From: an uncultured bacterium
GTDB taxonomy: Bacteria > Actinomycetota > Coriobacteriia > Coriobacteriales > Eggerthellaceae
NCBI GenBank assembly: GCA_905215325.1
Contig: CAJMPP010000039.1
Span: 1 to 14,320 of the forward strand
Reading direction: 5' to 3'
Length of the DNA stretch: 14,320 nt
Numbering within the stretch: the first letter of the stretch is position 1; each line of letters starts with the position of its first letter. The notes beneath the pieces were generated by a model. It made no database searches. It was not told the origin of the DNA and saw only the letters and a program-made list of their open reading frames with translations. The position numbers were made by a program, and so were the translations under genes. Positions 1 to 6,882 of the stretch are shown in pieces.

Positions 1-1385
1 TAAAGGCCGCGCAGCGTGTTTGCCATAACCGAGAAGGACGCATTGCCGCCGTTTTCGTGGAACACGTTGGAATAGGCGTTTTCACTGCTCAGTACGATAT
101 CGCCTGTGTCGGGCGCTTCCTCTGTCAAAAGGCGGGCATTGAACGCGTTGTAGGCTTGCGCGGCGTCATATTCGCCCGCGATCATCTTGGAAACCACATC
201 CTGCGAGGTGTCGAAGAAATCGTTGGAGGCGATGCGGATATACATATGGTTTTCTTCCACCACCGAGCGCACGTCCTTCATGGTGTCGGTCAGGTGGTAG
301 TTGACGTTCTGGCTGTAGCTGAGCAGGTCCTGCCCTTCCGCGATGATCTGTTCCTGCGCGTCCTGCGACATCATAACGTGCAAAACCTGCATCGCCTTTT
401 CGCGCCGCGCGGCGTCCTGCTCCAAATCGCTGTTCAGCGCCACCTGGAAGTAGGGCGTGGTTATCAGCCACTTTTCACCGTTTTGGCTGAAGAACGGCAA
501 AAAGGTTGCGTTGATGCCCTGCTCTTGGAACTTCTTTACACCGGCAGAGCTGCCGAAGTACATGGCAAGCTGCCCGTTGCCGAACATCTCGGTCACCTTA
601 TCGTAATTCAGCTCTAGGTCCGCCGCGGTAAGACCTGTGTCCTGAATGAACTGCTCCATGCGCTCGAAGCCGCCCGGCCATACGGTGTCGTCCAGCCCGA
701 CACGGGCGTCGTTGGCGGGGTCGCTGTAGGCGGTGCGCCATTTGCGCCCGTCCGTGGTCGTAAGCTCACTGGCAGAAAGCCCCTGCAGCGTTTCCATGCA
801 GGTGTAGTCGTACAGATAATCGGCGGTATAGCCGCGGATGCCCGCTTTCTCAAAGGCTTTACAGGCTGCGACAAAGCTGGTGTAATCGTTGGGCAGCGGA
901 ATGTTGTACTGCTCGAAAAGGTCGCGGTTGACCACAAAACCGTGGGTATCGGCGCATACGGGCAGCCAGTTTACGCTGCCGTCCTCATTCTTGAAGCTGT
1001 TGAGGTAGGTATTGTAGATGGCACCTGCCTCGTTGGTAGTGGCAAGATTCATCAGGCTGTCCTTCAAGGGGGCAGCATCGTGTAGGGAGAAACGGCAGCA
1101 GGTGATAATGTCCGGCAAGCCGCCGTTTTGCTGCAAAAACTTATAAAAGTCCAAATCGTTGTTGCCGACGATAAACTCAATGTTCACATCTGGCAGCTGT
1201 GCCTGCACATAGGGGGCGTACTTCTCGTACAGGTTGGCAGTCCACAGGTATACCTGAATGGTCTCGGCATCCTCCTGCGCCTGGATCGATTCGGTGCTTT
1301 TTCCGGAGCAGCCGCTCAGCAGGGATACACCCAGCGCCATGGCAACAAGCAGGGCAAAAACCTTGTGCAGTCGTTTCTTCTTCAA
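1..1385 (-). CDS. Extracellular solute-binding lipoprotein of an ABC importer (3' end beyond the window)
   Basis: Reading leftwards from a TTG at 1385-1383, the frame is open to the edge (461 codons; the next codon begins TA, so it could be a stop or Tyr). An AGGAG ribosome site lies 8 nt before the TTG. The start is Met-Lys-Lys-Lys-Arg, then a hydrophobic signal segment and a lipobox Leu23-Ser-Gly-Cys26, so the mature protein should be lipid-anchored outside the membrane. The body has family 1 (sugar/oligosaccharide type) binding-protein features: VYLWTANL near residue 40, GLPDIITC near 95, WLPVCADTHGFVVNRD near 145, and a GNGQLAMYFGSSAGV segment. The permease and ATPase genes would lie outside the window. 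The last ~40 residues (VLSSENAYSNVFHENGGN...) run past the usual family end and may begin a second domain off the edge; that is a guess. Substrate unknown. Base composition looks less GC-rich than the genes to the right. Confidence 0.85.
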   Translation of the reverse strand, partial: MKKKRLHKVFALLVAMALGVSLLSGCSGKSTESIQAQEDAETIQVYLWTANLYEKYAPYVQAQLPDVNIEFIVGNNDLDFYKFLQQNGGLPDIITCCRFSLHDAAPLKDSLMNLATTNEAGAIYNTYLNSFKNEDGSVNWLPVCADTHGFVVNRDLFEQYNIPLPNDYTSFVAACKAFEKAGIRGYTADYLYDYTCMETLQGLSASELTTTDGRKWRTAYSDPANDARVGLDDTVWPGGFERMEQFIQDTGLTAADLELNYDKVTEMFGNGQLAMYFGSSAGVKKFQEQGINATFLPFFSQNGEKWLITTPYFQVALNSDLEQDAARREKAMQVLHVMMSQDAQEQIIAEGQDLLSYSQNVNYHLTDTMKDVRSVVEENHMYIRIASNDFFDTSQDVVSKMIAGEYDAAQAYNAFNARLLTEEAPDTGDIVLSSENAYSNVFHENGGNASFSVMANTLRGL

Positions 1386-1423
1386 ACGATTTTTCTCCTC
1401 TCGACCCGAAGACAGCCTGCCCG

Positions 1424-1453
1424 TATATAGAACTGTTTAATAGTACTTCGCAA
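1424..1453 (-). promoter_or_regulatory. Possible promoter of the solute-binding protein gene
   Basis: On the minus strand a TTGCGA hexamer (1453-1448) is followed after 18 bp by TATATA (1429-1424). It lies 38-68 nt upstream of the TTG start. Each box matches the sigma-70 consensus at only 4 of 6 positions, so this is a weak call. Confidence 0.3.
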
Positions 1454-1470
1454 TTCCTTCCCGAAACACT

Positions 1471-1685
1471 TCATTGATCGCTTCGGTCAAGTTTTTTCTC
1501 CAATGCCATCCTACGCAACGCCATATCTCTATCCCAATCCAGAAAATACGGCCGCTGCACACGATCCTTGTTCTTCCCTTTTTCCGCAGGCTGCTGCTCG
1601 GAGCTTTGCCTTTGACTTCTGGCAAACTCCGATAATGCTCTTAAAATGCTGCTGCTTCCTGGTCAGACTTCGCTTTGCCTGCCAT
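1471..1685 (-). pseudogene. Frameshifted remnant of a small reading frame
   Basis: The minus strand starts ATG at 1685 and reads MAGKAKSDQEAAAF before a TAA. In the next frame the reading continues through ALSEFARSQRQSSEQQPAEK and VQRPYFLDWDRDMALRRMA to a TGA at 1471-1473. Joining the two gives a basic protein of about 70 residues with one frameshift near a run of T residues. The start codon overlaps the stop of the remnant upstream (TGATG). Family not recognised; the style resembles small genes carried on Firmicutes conjugative elements, which is an impression only. Confidence 0.35.
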
Positions 1686-1956
1686 CACGCATCTGCTCCT
1701 TTCAAAAATCCCTCAACAAAGGCTCTGTAGTCGTCGGCCACGGTAGACTTCTCGGCATAGTCAAATATATCGGCCCGGTTCGCCTGGACCTCCTCCACAG
1801 CCACCGCAGAACTGACGGAAGCTCGCCGCCGGGCGGGCCCTCCTTGAACTCAGTCGAGATCACCGTCCACTCCGACCCCAAGTTCATGGTTTCGCCAAGT
1901 CTTGCGATGTCCGTTCCCGCCTTGTGCGTTTTCCGTGCTTGATTGGTGACAAAGGT
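1685..1956 (-). pseudogene. Frameshifted remnant of an upstream partner reading frame
   Basis: The minus strand reads ARLGETMNLGSEWTVISTEF then KEGPPGGELPSV in one frame. It continues in a second frame as VEEVQANRADIFDYAEK and DYRAFVEGFLKGADA to a TGA at 1687-1685. Neither frame alone is a convincing gene, but the two halves read as one acidic protein end broken by a frameshift near 1810. It was probably translationally coupled to the next remnant through the TGATG overlap. No function is assigned. It could also be chance coding-like sequence. Confidence 0.3.
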
Positions 1957-1974
1957 CTAACCATGGACTATAAC
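1946..1974 (+). promoter_or_regulatory. Promoter of the MATE exporter gene
   Basis: GTGACA (1946-1951), a 17-bp spacer and TATAAC (1969-1974) match the sigma-70 consensus at 5 of 6 positions each with ideal spacing. Transcription would start near 1981, about 70 nt before the ATG at 2051. The -10 box overlaps the first palindrome of the array that follows. Confidence 0.6.
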
Positions 1975-2025
1975 GGTCAACCGTTGGACTACTATGACCG
2001 GTCGTCAGTTCGATAACGGCACCGT
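1972..2025 (+). promoter_or_regulatory. Candidate operator array: three palindromes at 21-bp spacing
   Basis: Three inverted repeats follow one another: AACGGT-CA-ACCGTT (1972-1985), GACCGGTC (1996-2003) and ACGG-CA-CCGT (2016-2025). Their centres are 1978.5, 1999.5 and 2020.5, exactly two helical turns apart. The first covers the end of the -10 box and the likely transcription start, as expected for a repressor site controlling the exporter. The first and third share the ACGG-N-CA-N-CCGT form; the middle one is a related ACCGGT core. The regulator is not identifiable here. Confidence 0.45.
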
Positions 2026-2050
2026 CACGACCGAAAGAGGGATCAAGGAC

Positions 2051-3379
2051 ATGGACGTCCTTTCGCAACATTTCACGAAAAGCAAGCTATTGAAGTACAC
2101 GTTGCCGACTATGGCCATGATGTTCGTCAGCTCGGCTTATAGCATCATCGACGGCCTGTTCGTCTCGAATCTGGTCGGCAAAGATGCGCTGGCCTCGATG
2201 ACCATCGTCTTGCCGTTTATCGTTATCCTGTCCGCGCTGGGCATCATGATGGGCTCGGGCGGCAGCGCGGTTGTAGGGCAGCTTCTGGGCGTCGGCGACA
2301 GGAAGGGTGCGAACCGCGCATTCTCGCTCATAGCCTGGGCTACGTTTATAACCGGCGTGGTTTGCTCGGTTCTGGGCATAGCCTTCATGGATAAGGTGGT
2401 CGTGCTGCTCGGCGCGTCTGCCGAGATGGCGCCTATAGCCGTAACGTACGGCAGAATCGTCTTCCTTTGCCTGCCGATGTTCATGCTCACCTATGTGTTC
2501 GAGATGTTCTGCTCCGTGGCGGGCAAACCCGGCTTCGGGTTTCTGTCGTCGCTTACCGCAGGCGTGGTCAACATCGGCTTGGATGCCGTGCTTATGGGCG
2601 TGTTCGGCATGGGAATCGAAGGCGCCGCCACGGCAACCTGCGTCGCCGAGTATTCGTCGGCAATGCTCATGGTCGTCCTGTTCGCGCGGGGCAAGGTCGG
2701 CGTTTTGAAGCTCGTGCGTCCTCGCTGGGTGCATGGCGTGCTGTCTCGCTCGATCGTCAACGGTGTTTCCGAGATGGTTGGATGCGCTGCCATGTCGGTG
2801 GTCGCTGCGGCGTACAACCTGCAGCTCATGAATCTGTTCGGCCCCGACGGCGTTGCCGCCTATGCGGTTATCGAATACGCATCGATGCTGATCGGCGCGG
2901 CGTTCAGCGGCCTTACCGAGGGCATGGCGCCGTTGATGAGCTATCAGCACGGTGCGGGAAACAACCACGAGAAGCGAAGCTTGTTCGGCAACGGCGCCAC
3001 GCTTACGGTGGCGATGGGCATCGGGGCGTTCTTGGTCGCTCAGCTTTTGGCGCAGCCGTTGGCATTTGCTTTCACGGGTTACGACGGCGCGTTGATGGGT
3101 CTGACGATCCACGCGTTCCGCATGTACAGCATCGCGTTTCTGCTGATGGGCGTGACCTATTTCGGCTCGGTCATGTTCACGGCGGTCGAGAACGGCAAGA
3201 TTTCGGCGTTGATCTCCTTCGTCCACACGTTCGTCTTCGAGCTTGGCTCGATTATCTTGCTGCCCGTGTTCTTCGGTGCGGACAGCATCTGGTGGTCCAT
3301 CATCGTGGCGGAGTGCGCTGCCAGCATCCTGACGATCGGATTGGTGGCGCGCCACGCAAAAGGCTACGGCTGGCGCTAA
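2051..3379 (+). CDS. MATE-family multidrug efflux transporter
   Basis: The 442-residue membrane protein begins MDVLSQHFTKSKLLKYTLPT and has about 12 hydrophobic segments, the usual MATE size and topology. Family features include SIIDGLFVSNLVGKDALAS near residues 35-53, GSGGSAVVGQLLGVGDRKGA near 75-95 and the second-half counterpart PLMSYQHGAGNNHEKR near 300-315. MATE proteins export cationic drugs, dyes or metabolites in exchange for Na+ or H+; the MepA/NorM-like subgroup is likely, substrate unknown. An ATG at 1994 would add 19 residues, but it lies inside the palindrome array and has no ribosome site. The ATG at 2051 has AAGAGGG nine bases upstream and gives a typical MATE N-terminus. It stands alone on the plus strand with its own promoter. 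Confidence 0.93.
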   Translation: MDVLSQHFTKSKLLKYTLPTMAMMFVSSAYSIIDGLFVSNLVGKDALASMTIVLPFIVILSALGIMMGSGGSAVVGQLLGVGDRKGANRAFSLIAWATFITGVVCSVLGIAFMDKVVVLLGASAEMAPIAVTYGRIVFLCLPMFMLTYVFEMFCSVAGKPGFGFLSSLTAGVVNIGLDAVLMGVFGMGIEGAATATCVAEYSSAMLMVVLFARGKVGVLKLVRPRWVHGVLSRSIVNGVSEMVGCAAMSVVAAAYNLQLMNLFGPDGVAAYAVIEYASMLIGAAFSGLTEGMAPLMSYQHGAGNNHEKRSLFGNGATLTVAMGIGAFLVAQLLAQPLAFAFTGYDGALMGLTIHAFRMYSIAFLLMGVTYFGSVMFTAVENGKISALISFVHTFVFELGSIILLPVFFGADSIWWSIIVAECAASILTIGLVARHAKGYGWR

Positions 3380-3460
3380 GGCGTGCAGCCGCAGGGGCCT
3401 TTGCGTCTCGCGATGCCCCGGCGATGCCCTCGGCGATGTCGTTACCCATTGCATTCGTTT

Positions 3461-3756
3461 CGCTTGCGCTCACGCTCGCACCTATGCTCGCGGTCACGTT
3501 CGCGCTCGCCCTGCAAGCGTGCTCGCGCCTATGCTTGCGCTCTCGCTCGCGCCTGCGCCTGCGCTCATGCCTGCGGTCACGTTTGCCCTCGCGCTTGTGC
3601 CCACGCTCGCGGCTTCGCTCATGCTTGCGGCTGTGCCTGCACCCACGCTTGCGGCTTGCACCCACGTTCGCACCTGCGCCTGCGCTCATGCTTGCGGTCA
3701 CGCTTACGACTGCGCCTGCATCCACGCTCGTGCCCATGCCCACGCTCTCGTTCGCG
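3461..3756. repeat. Degenerate hexanucleotide low-complexity tract
   Basis: About 300 bp between two convergent genes consist of loosely repeated six-base units. On the plus strand these are variants of GCTCGC, GCTTGC, GCGCCT and GCTCAC. On the minus strand the units alternate a GCA/GTG/ATG-type triplet with an AGC/GGC/AAC-type triplet, so translation gives dipeptide-like runs such as VTASMSAGAGANVGAS or VTASIGASVSAS, and arginine/glutamate runs in another frame. No frame is open across the whole tract with a convincing start. I read it as repeat DNA, possibly the wreck of a repetitive coding sequence. Confidence 0.7.
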
Positions 3757-3824
3757 TCCTCTCATGGCGACTTCTGGGTTGTTCCGCAGCAAACAGCCCC
3801 CGATTTTGACATGGCCCCCGGATA

Positions 3825-3930
3825 TCTGGGCGGTTTTTGCGACCGTTGTTCGATACCGGTATTGCCGACCTGGGGAAACGCTGGCGCTCCGCGGCCTCCG
3901 GGGTCGATTTCGCCTGCAAAACCGCCCAGA
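3825..3930. repeat. Inverted repeat with 15-16 bp arms
   Basis: TCTGGGCGGTTTTTGC at 3825-3840 is matched in inverse orientation by GCAAAACCGCCCAGA at 3916-3930, with one T/A length difference and a 75-bp interior. The right arm's reverse complement recurs at 9154-9169, so the arms belong to a dispersed repeat rather than to a simple terminator. Confidence 0.6.
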
Positions 3931-3943
3931 AGTCGCTGCCGGG

Positions 3944-4768
3944 CTATTCGCCCAGCGCGCCTTTCACGGCTTCAACTAGAAATGCCGTCGCTCCTTTGCC
4001 GCAAGGCCCGTCGTAGTATGAGACGAATCGGGGGTCTGCCAGGTAACCGCGCACAAGCCCCAGGTAGATGTCCCGTTCAGGCTCGTTTCCCCATTGCAGG
4101 CCGATCCAGCGGCGGTGCATCCGCACAAGCTTTGCGGCCTCGGGGCCGGTTGCATCGCCATCGCCCAACGCGATGGAAAGCTGCCCTAAGATCGCCTTCT
4201 CCAGCTCTTTCGTATCGTTCCAGGTGGTAGGGTCCATGTCGAGGATTCTTTCGTTCACGGCGTCGACGGCCTCGTTGCCGTATCGTTCACGCGCTTCCGC
4301 CCCGTAGCGCCGCTCGTTTTCGTTCACGGCGCGCCAGCGTTCAAGCTGGGGCAAAACCGCTCCCATGAGCGAGACCGCCTCGTCAAGCGTCATGCCCGTG
4401 CTCTCCGTCAGTCGCGGCGCGCAATCCTCGATCATGGCTTCCATGGTGGTTTCATAGGTGTAGCCGCCGCGGTCGTAACACCACTTGCAATAATGGTCGG
4501 TCTTGTTGCCGGTGGCGTCGGTCCCGTAATCATCGGGCGTAAGGTACATGCCGCAGCTTTCGCAATAATGCTCTGGCATCTCCAGCAGATGCGCCAGCGG
4601 CTCGCCGGTGACGGCGGCAATGAGCTTCATCATGTCGATCCCCGGCGTGACTTCGCCGCGCTCCCATCGGCTCACGGCCTGGCGGGTGACGTAAAGCTTC
4701 TCGGCAAGCTGGTCTTGCGTAAGGTTGTGCGCGCGCCGCACGGCGACGAGTTTTTCTGCAAAGGCCAT
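3944..4768 (-). CDS. XRE-family regulator with zinc ribbon and TipAS-like C-terminal domain
   Basis: The 274-residue protein has three parts. Residues 5-62 form a Cro/C1-type helix-turn-helix (LTQDQLAEKLYVTRQAVSRW). Residues 68-100 form a putative zinc ribbon with Cys69-x2-Cys72 and Cys94-x2-Cys97 in the CESCGMYL...YCKWCYDRGGY pattern. Residues about 140-273 resemble the TipAS ligand-binding fold (RYGAEARERYG, LVRGYLADPRFVSYYD, GATAFLVEAVKGAL). TipAS domains in TipAL/SkgA/Mta-type regulators bind thiopeptides or other small molecules, normally behind a MerR head. Here an XRE head replaces it, so a drug- or metabolite-responsive regulator is inferred. The ATG at 4768 is preferred because GGGAG lies five bases upstream; the ATG at 4780 lacks a comparable site. 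It stops convergent to the repeat tract, and no obvious target is adjacent apart from its own upstream palindromes. Confidence 0.85.
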   Translation of the reverse strand: MAFAEKLVAVRRAHNLTQDQLAEKLYVTRQAVSRWERGEVTPGIDMMKLIAAVTGEPLAHLLEMPEHYCESCGMYLTPDDYGTDATGNKTDHYCKWCYDRGGYTYETTMEAMIEDCAPRLTESTGMTLDEAVSLMGAVLPQLERWRAVNENERRYGAEARERYGNEAVDAVNERILDMDPTTWNDTKELEKAILGQLSIALGDGDATGPEAAKLVRMHRRWIGLQWGNEPERDIYLGLVRGYLADPRFVSYYDGPCGKGATAFLVEAVKGALGE

Positions 4769-4806
4769 GAGTTCTCCCATCTCGGCGGGGTCGTTTCGAT
4801 GGCTTC

Positions 4807-4868
4807 AGGATACGCGTGGTAGGGCACATATCCTAGCAACGGCTGGTTGCGTGATGAAAAGCCGTTGC
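4807..4868 (-). promoter_or_regulatory. Inverted repeats upstream of the XRE/TipAS gene
   Basis: Two inverted repeats lie 39-100 bp before the start at 4768. AGGATA (4807-4812) pairs with TATCCT (4829-4834). GCAACGGCT (4836-4844) pairs perfectly with AGCCGTTGC (4860-4868) across 15 bases. No T-run follows on either strand, so operator function fits better than termination. Confidence 0.35.
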
Positions 4869-5041
4869 GCATCGAATCGATAATCTGGTTCGGCGAACAG
4901 GCCGAGGTCGTTTAGGCGGATACCTTCGTCTGGCGAAGGCGGTTCCGGGCCCTTCTGCTTGGGAGGAACAAGGTTCTCGATGGCGTGGTGTGCGCCGATT
5001 GTATTCGCGGCCTAGGCATCTGCTCGATGCGTCGTCTGCCT
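4869..5041. other. Gene-free gap with a small hairpin
   Basis: With the leader of the XRE/TipAS gene this makes about 270 bases without a credible gene. A short stem CCTTCG (4923-4928) / CGAAGG (4934-4939) with a 5-nt loop may act as a weak terminator for the repair gene ending at 5042. Nothing else is recognised. Confidence 0.3.
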
Positions 5042-6745
5042 CTAAAGCCCGAATTCCTCTTGAAGCAACCTTGCGAAATCGGCTTCGGGCTCGGCAGCTT
5101 TCGCCAACAGCTCGTCTTTGCGATCGCGGTTTAAGCGCTTGAAGCGGTATTCTGCGCTCATAGCGTCGTGTTTGGTGGGGAATTCGGCTACGGCCAGCAG
5201 ATTCAGCGGCCCGCGCCCGCGCGTGTACTTCGCGCCCGCGCCCGCTTGATGCGCGGCGAATCGCGCCTGCACGTCAGGGGAGTACCCGGTATACAGGCTG
5301 CCATCGGCGCACTCGATCACGTACATGAAATGGCGCTTTCTCGTTGTGGGGTCCGTGTTATCGTGGCGCTCGGTTTCGGGGGAGCCCGGTACCGCCGTAT
5401 GCGGGTCATCATCGGCGGCAAGTTCTTTTCCTAGCTCGGCCGCAAGCTTTGGCAGCAGATCCGCCATGGTGGCATCGACGGCGTTCTTTTTCAGCTGGCA
5501 TTCCCAGATCACGTGTACGCGCCAACCCATTTCCTCGAGCTCGCGTACGTTCTCCGCGTCGCGCTCCATGTTCCGGGCGAATTTTGCCTCCCAGTATTCG
5601 GTGTTCTTCTTTGGAGTGCTTGGCTTGCAATGCGGGCAGCGATGCCAAAAACACCCTCGGACCTCGATTGCGACGCGCTTGCCCGGCCATGCGATGTCGG
5701 GATGCCCAGGCACCTTCCATTGCAACCGGTAGCCCGTTAGCCCCGCCTTCCGCAGGCGCTCGCGCACCAGCAGCTCGGGCTTCGTGTTCGCCCGTTTGTT
5801 GCCCTTCATGCTTTTGTGCACCGCGTAGCTCGATGCGGGTGGGGAAGGGACGCGCACGGTGACGATCTCAACGTGGCTCTCGCCAATCGCCACGCTCTCC
5901 GCTGCGTCGTCGGCGGTCGCCCCGTCCGCCATTGTCCTTGCCGATGCGCTTTTCGCTGCGCCGTCGGTTGCGGAAAGCGTTGGCGTCCCGGTTGCGGCAT
6001 CGCCCGAGCGGGCGGCTTGGCGTTCGTCATTCGCCTCATTTGCGCTTGCTGCCGCATCGCCAGCGGCGTCGCCGCTATACCCGGCGTTTGCCTCGTTTGC
6101 GTCCGACCTCTTCGCCACCTGGGTTTTCGCCGTCACGAACCCGCGCTTGATGCTGCTCGGCGACGGGACCTCGCCCAGTGCCCCGGTTTCCGCGGCCTCC
6201 AAAAGCGGCAGCAGCTCCTCTTGCCAGCGTGCGGTCAAACGTTCCAGCTGCCAAGCCGCGTTCGCGGGGCTTGTCGAGGGCAGTACGCGCGCCGCCAGCC
6301 CCACCTGCCATTGCAGGTAGCGCTTGTACAGCCGCCCGGCTGTGCCCCCGTTGCAGATCACGGCGCCGATATGCGCTTCTTCCAGGATGTGCTCCACCTG
6401 CGCGGGCACCACGTTTTTGATGCTCGCGTCGCTCGATCCCTTGATGTCGCACGAGGCTATGACGTCCCATAAGGCGATGCCATGCTCAAGCAGCATCCGT
6501 TTCTTCGCCGCGATGGACTCCTCAAGCGTCAAGAGCCGTCCGTCGTCGCTCAATCCGCCCTCGTTTTGCGGCGCAGGTTCGCCCAGGCATGCAGCCATCA
6601 CGCGCCAAAAGCGGTTTTGCGGGTTGCCATAGTAGAACGCGTTCTCGCGCGAGAGGACCGAAGGAAACGATCCCAGCACCAAAATCCGCGAACGCTCGTC
6701 GAACACGGGCTCGAACCCATGCGATATATGTTGGTAACTTGCCAT
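5042..6745 (-). CDS. Triple-domain DNA-repair protein: deoxyinosine glycosylase + Vsr endonuclease + GIY-YIG nuclease
   Basis: The 567-residue protein joins three families. Residues 8-185 match DNA-deoxyinosine glycosylases of the uracil-DNA-glycosylase superfamily: ILVLGSFPSVLSRE (21-34), YYGNPQNRFWRV (38-49) and LPSTSPANAAW (155-165). These enzymes excise hypoxanthine left by adenine deamination. Residues 196-300 are an Ala/Ser/Asp-rich flexible linker. Residues 305-420 match Vsr mismatch endonucleases: NTKPELLVRERL, VPGHPDIAWPG with the catalytic-type Asp350, GCFWHRCPHC (364-373), and WRVHVIWEC with a zinc-ligand-type Cys416. Residues 472-550 match a GIY-YIG nuclease of the UPF0213/YhbQ type: MYVIECADGSLYTGYS (474-489), Arg495 and the catalytic-type Glu532 in AEYRFKRL. 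Key residues look intact in all three parts. A GTG at 6775 would add 10 residues; the ATG at 6745, preceded by GAGG, gives the normal glycosylase N-terminus. It likely acts in the cytoplasm on deaminated or mismatched DNA; combined action is inferred. Confidence 0.88.
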   Translation of the reverse strand: MASYQHISHGFEPVFDERSRILVLGSFPSVLSRENAFYYGNPQNRFWRVMAACLGEPAPQNEGGLSDDGRLLTLEESIAAKKRMLLEHGIALWDVIASCDIKGSSDASIKNVVPAQVEHILEEAHIGAVICNGGTAGRLYKRYLQWQVGLAARVLPSTSPANAAWQLERLTARWQEELLPLLEAAETGALGEVPSPSSIKRGFVTAKTQVAKRSDANEANAGYSGDAAGDAAASANEANDERQAARSGDAATGTPTLSATDGAAKSASARTMADGATADDAAESVAIGESHVEIVTVRVPSPPASSYAVHKSMKGNKRANTKPELLVRERLRKAGLTGYRLQWKVPGHPDIAWPGKRVAIEVRGCFWHRCPHCKPSTPKKNTEYWEAKFARNMERDAENVRELEEMGWRVHVIWECQLKKNAVDATMADLLPKLAAELGKELAADDDPHTAVPGSPETERHDNTDPTTRKRHFMYVIECADGSLYTGYSPDVQARFAAHQAGAGAKYTRGRGPLNLLAVAEFPTKHDAMSAEYRFKRLNRDRKDELLAKAAEPEADFARLLQEEFGL

Positions 6746-6790
6746 GCGCCTCAGTATAGCGAATAGGGGGAGCACCCTCGGCTTGTCCCC

Positions 6791-6811
6791 GCAACACGCC
6801 GATGATTCGCC
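6791..6811. repeat. Dispersed 21-bp repeat, copy 1
   Basis: GCAACACGCCGATGATTCGC plus a final C lies in the gap before the repair gene. It matches 7965-7985 at 19 of 21 positions. Both copies sit between minus-strand genes in the same orientation. Confidence 0.5.
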
Positions 6812-6882
6812 TAACCATCGTTCTCGTATGACCGGCTATCGCTTCGGTTACGTTTCGCCTAATCGTTGCAATGCTTCCTCTG

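Noticed and set aside
2087..3454. 455-codon minus-strand frame opposite the MATE gene
   Set aside because: The His/Arg/Gln/Ala-rich translation is typical of antisense frames; the plus strand encodes an intact transporter.
2467..4230. 587-codon plus-strand frame overlapping the MATE gene, the repeat tract and the XRE gene
   Set aside because: It crosses three unrelated features and is Arg/Leu/Cys-rich throughout, so it is a chance frame aided by the hexamer repeat.
5816..6472. 218-codon plus-strand frame within the repair gene
   Set aside because: It is antisense to well-recognised glycosylase sequence and linker, with Cys/Arg-rich residues and no ribosome site.
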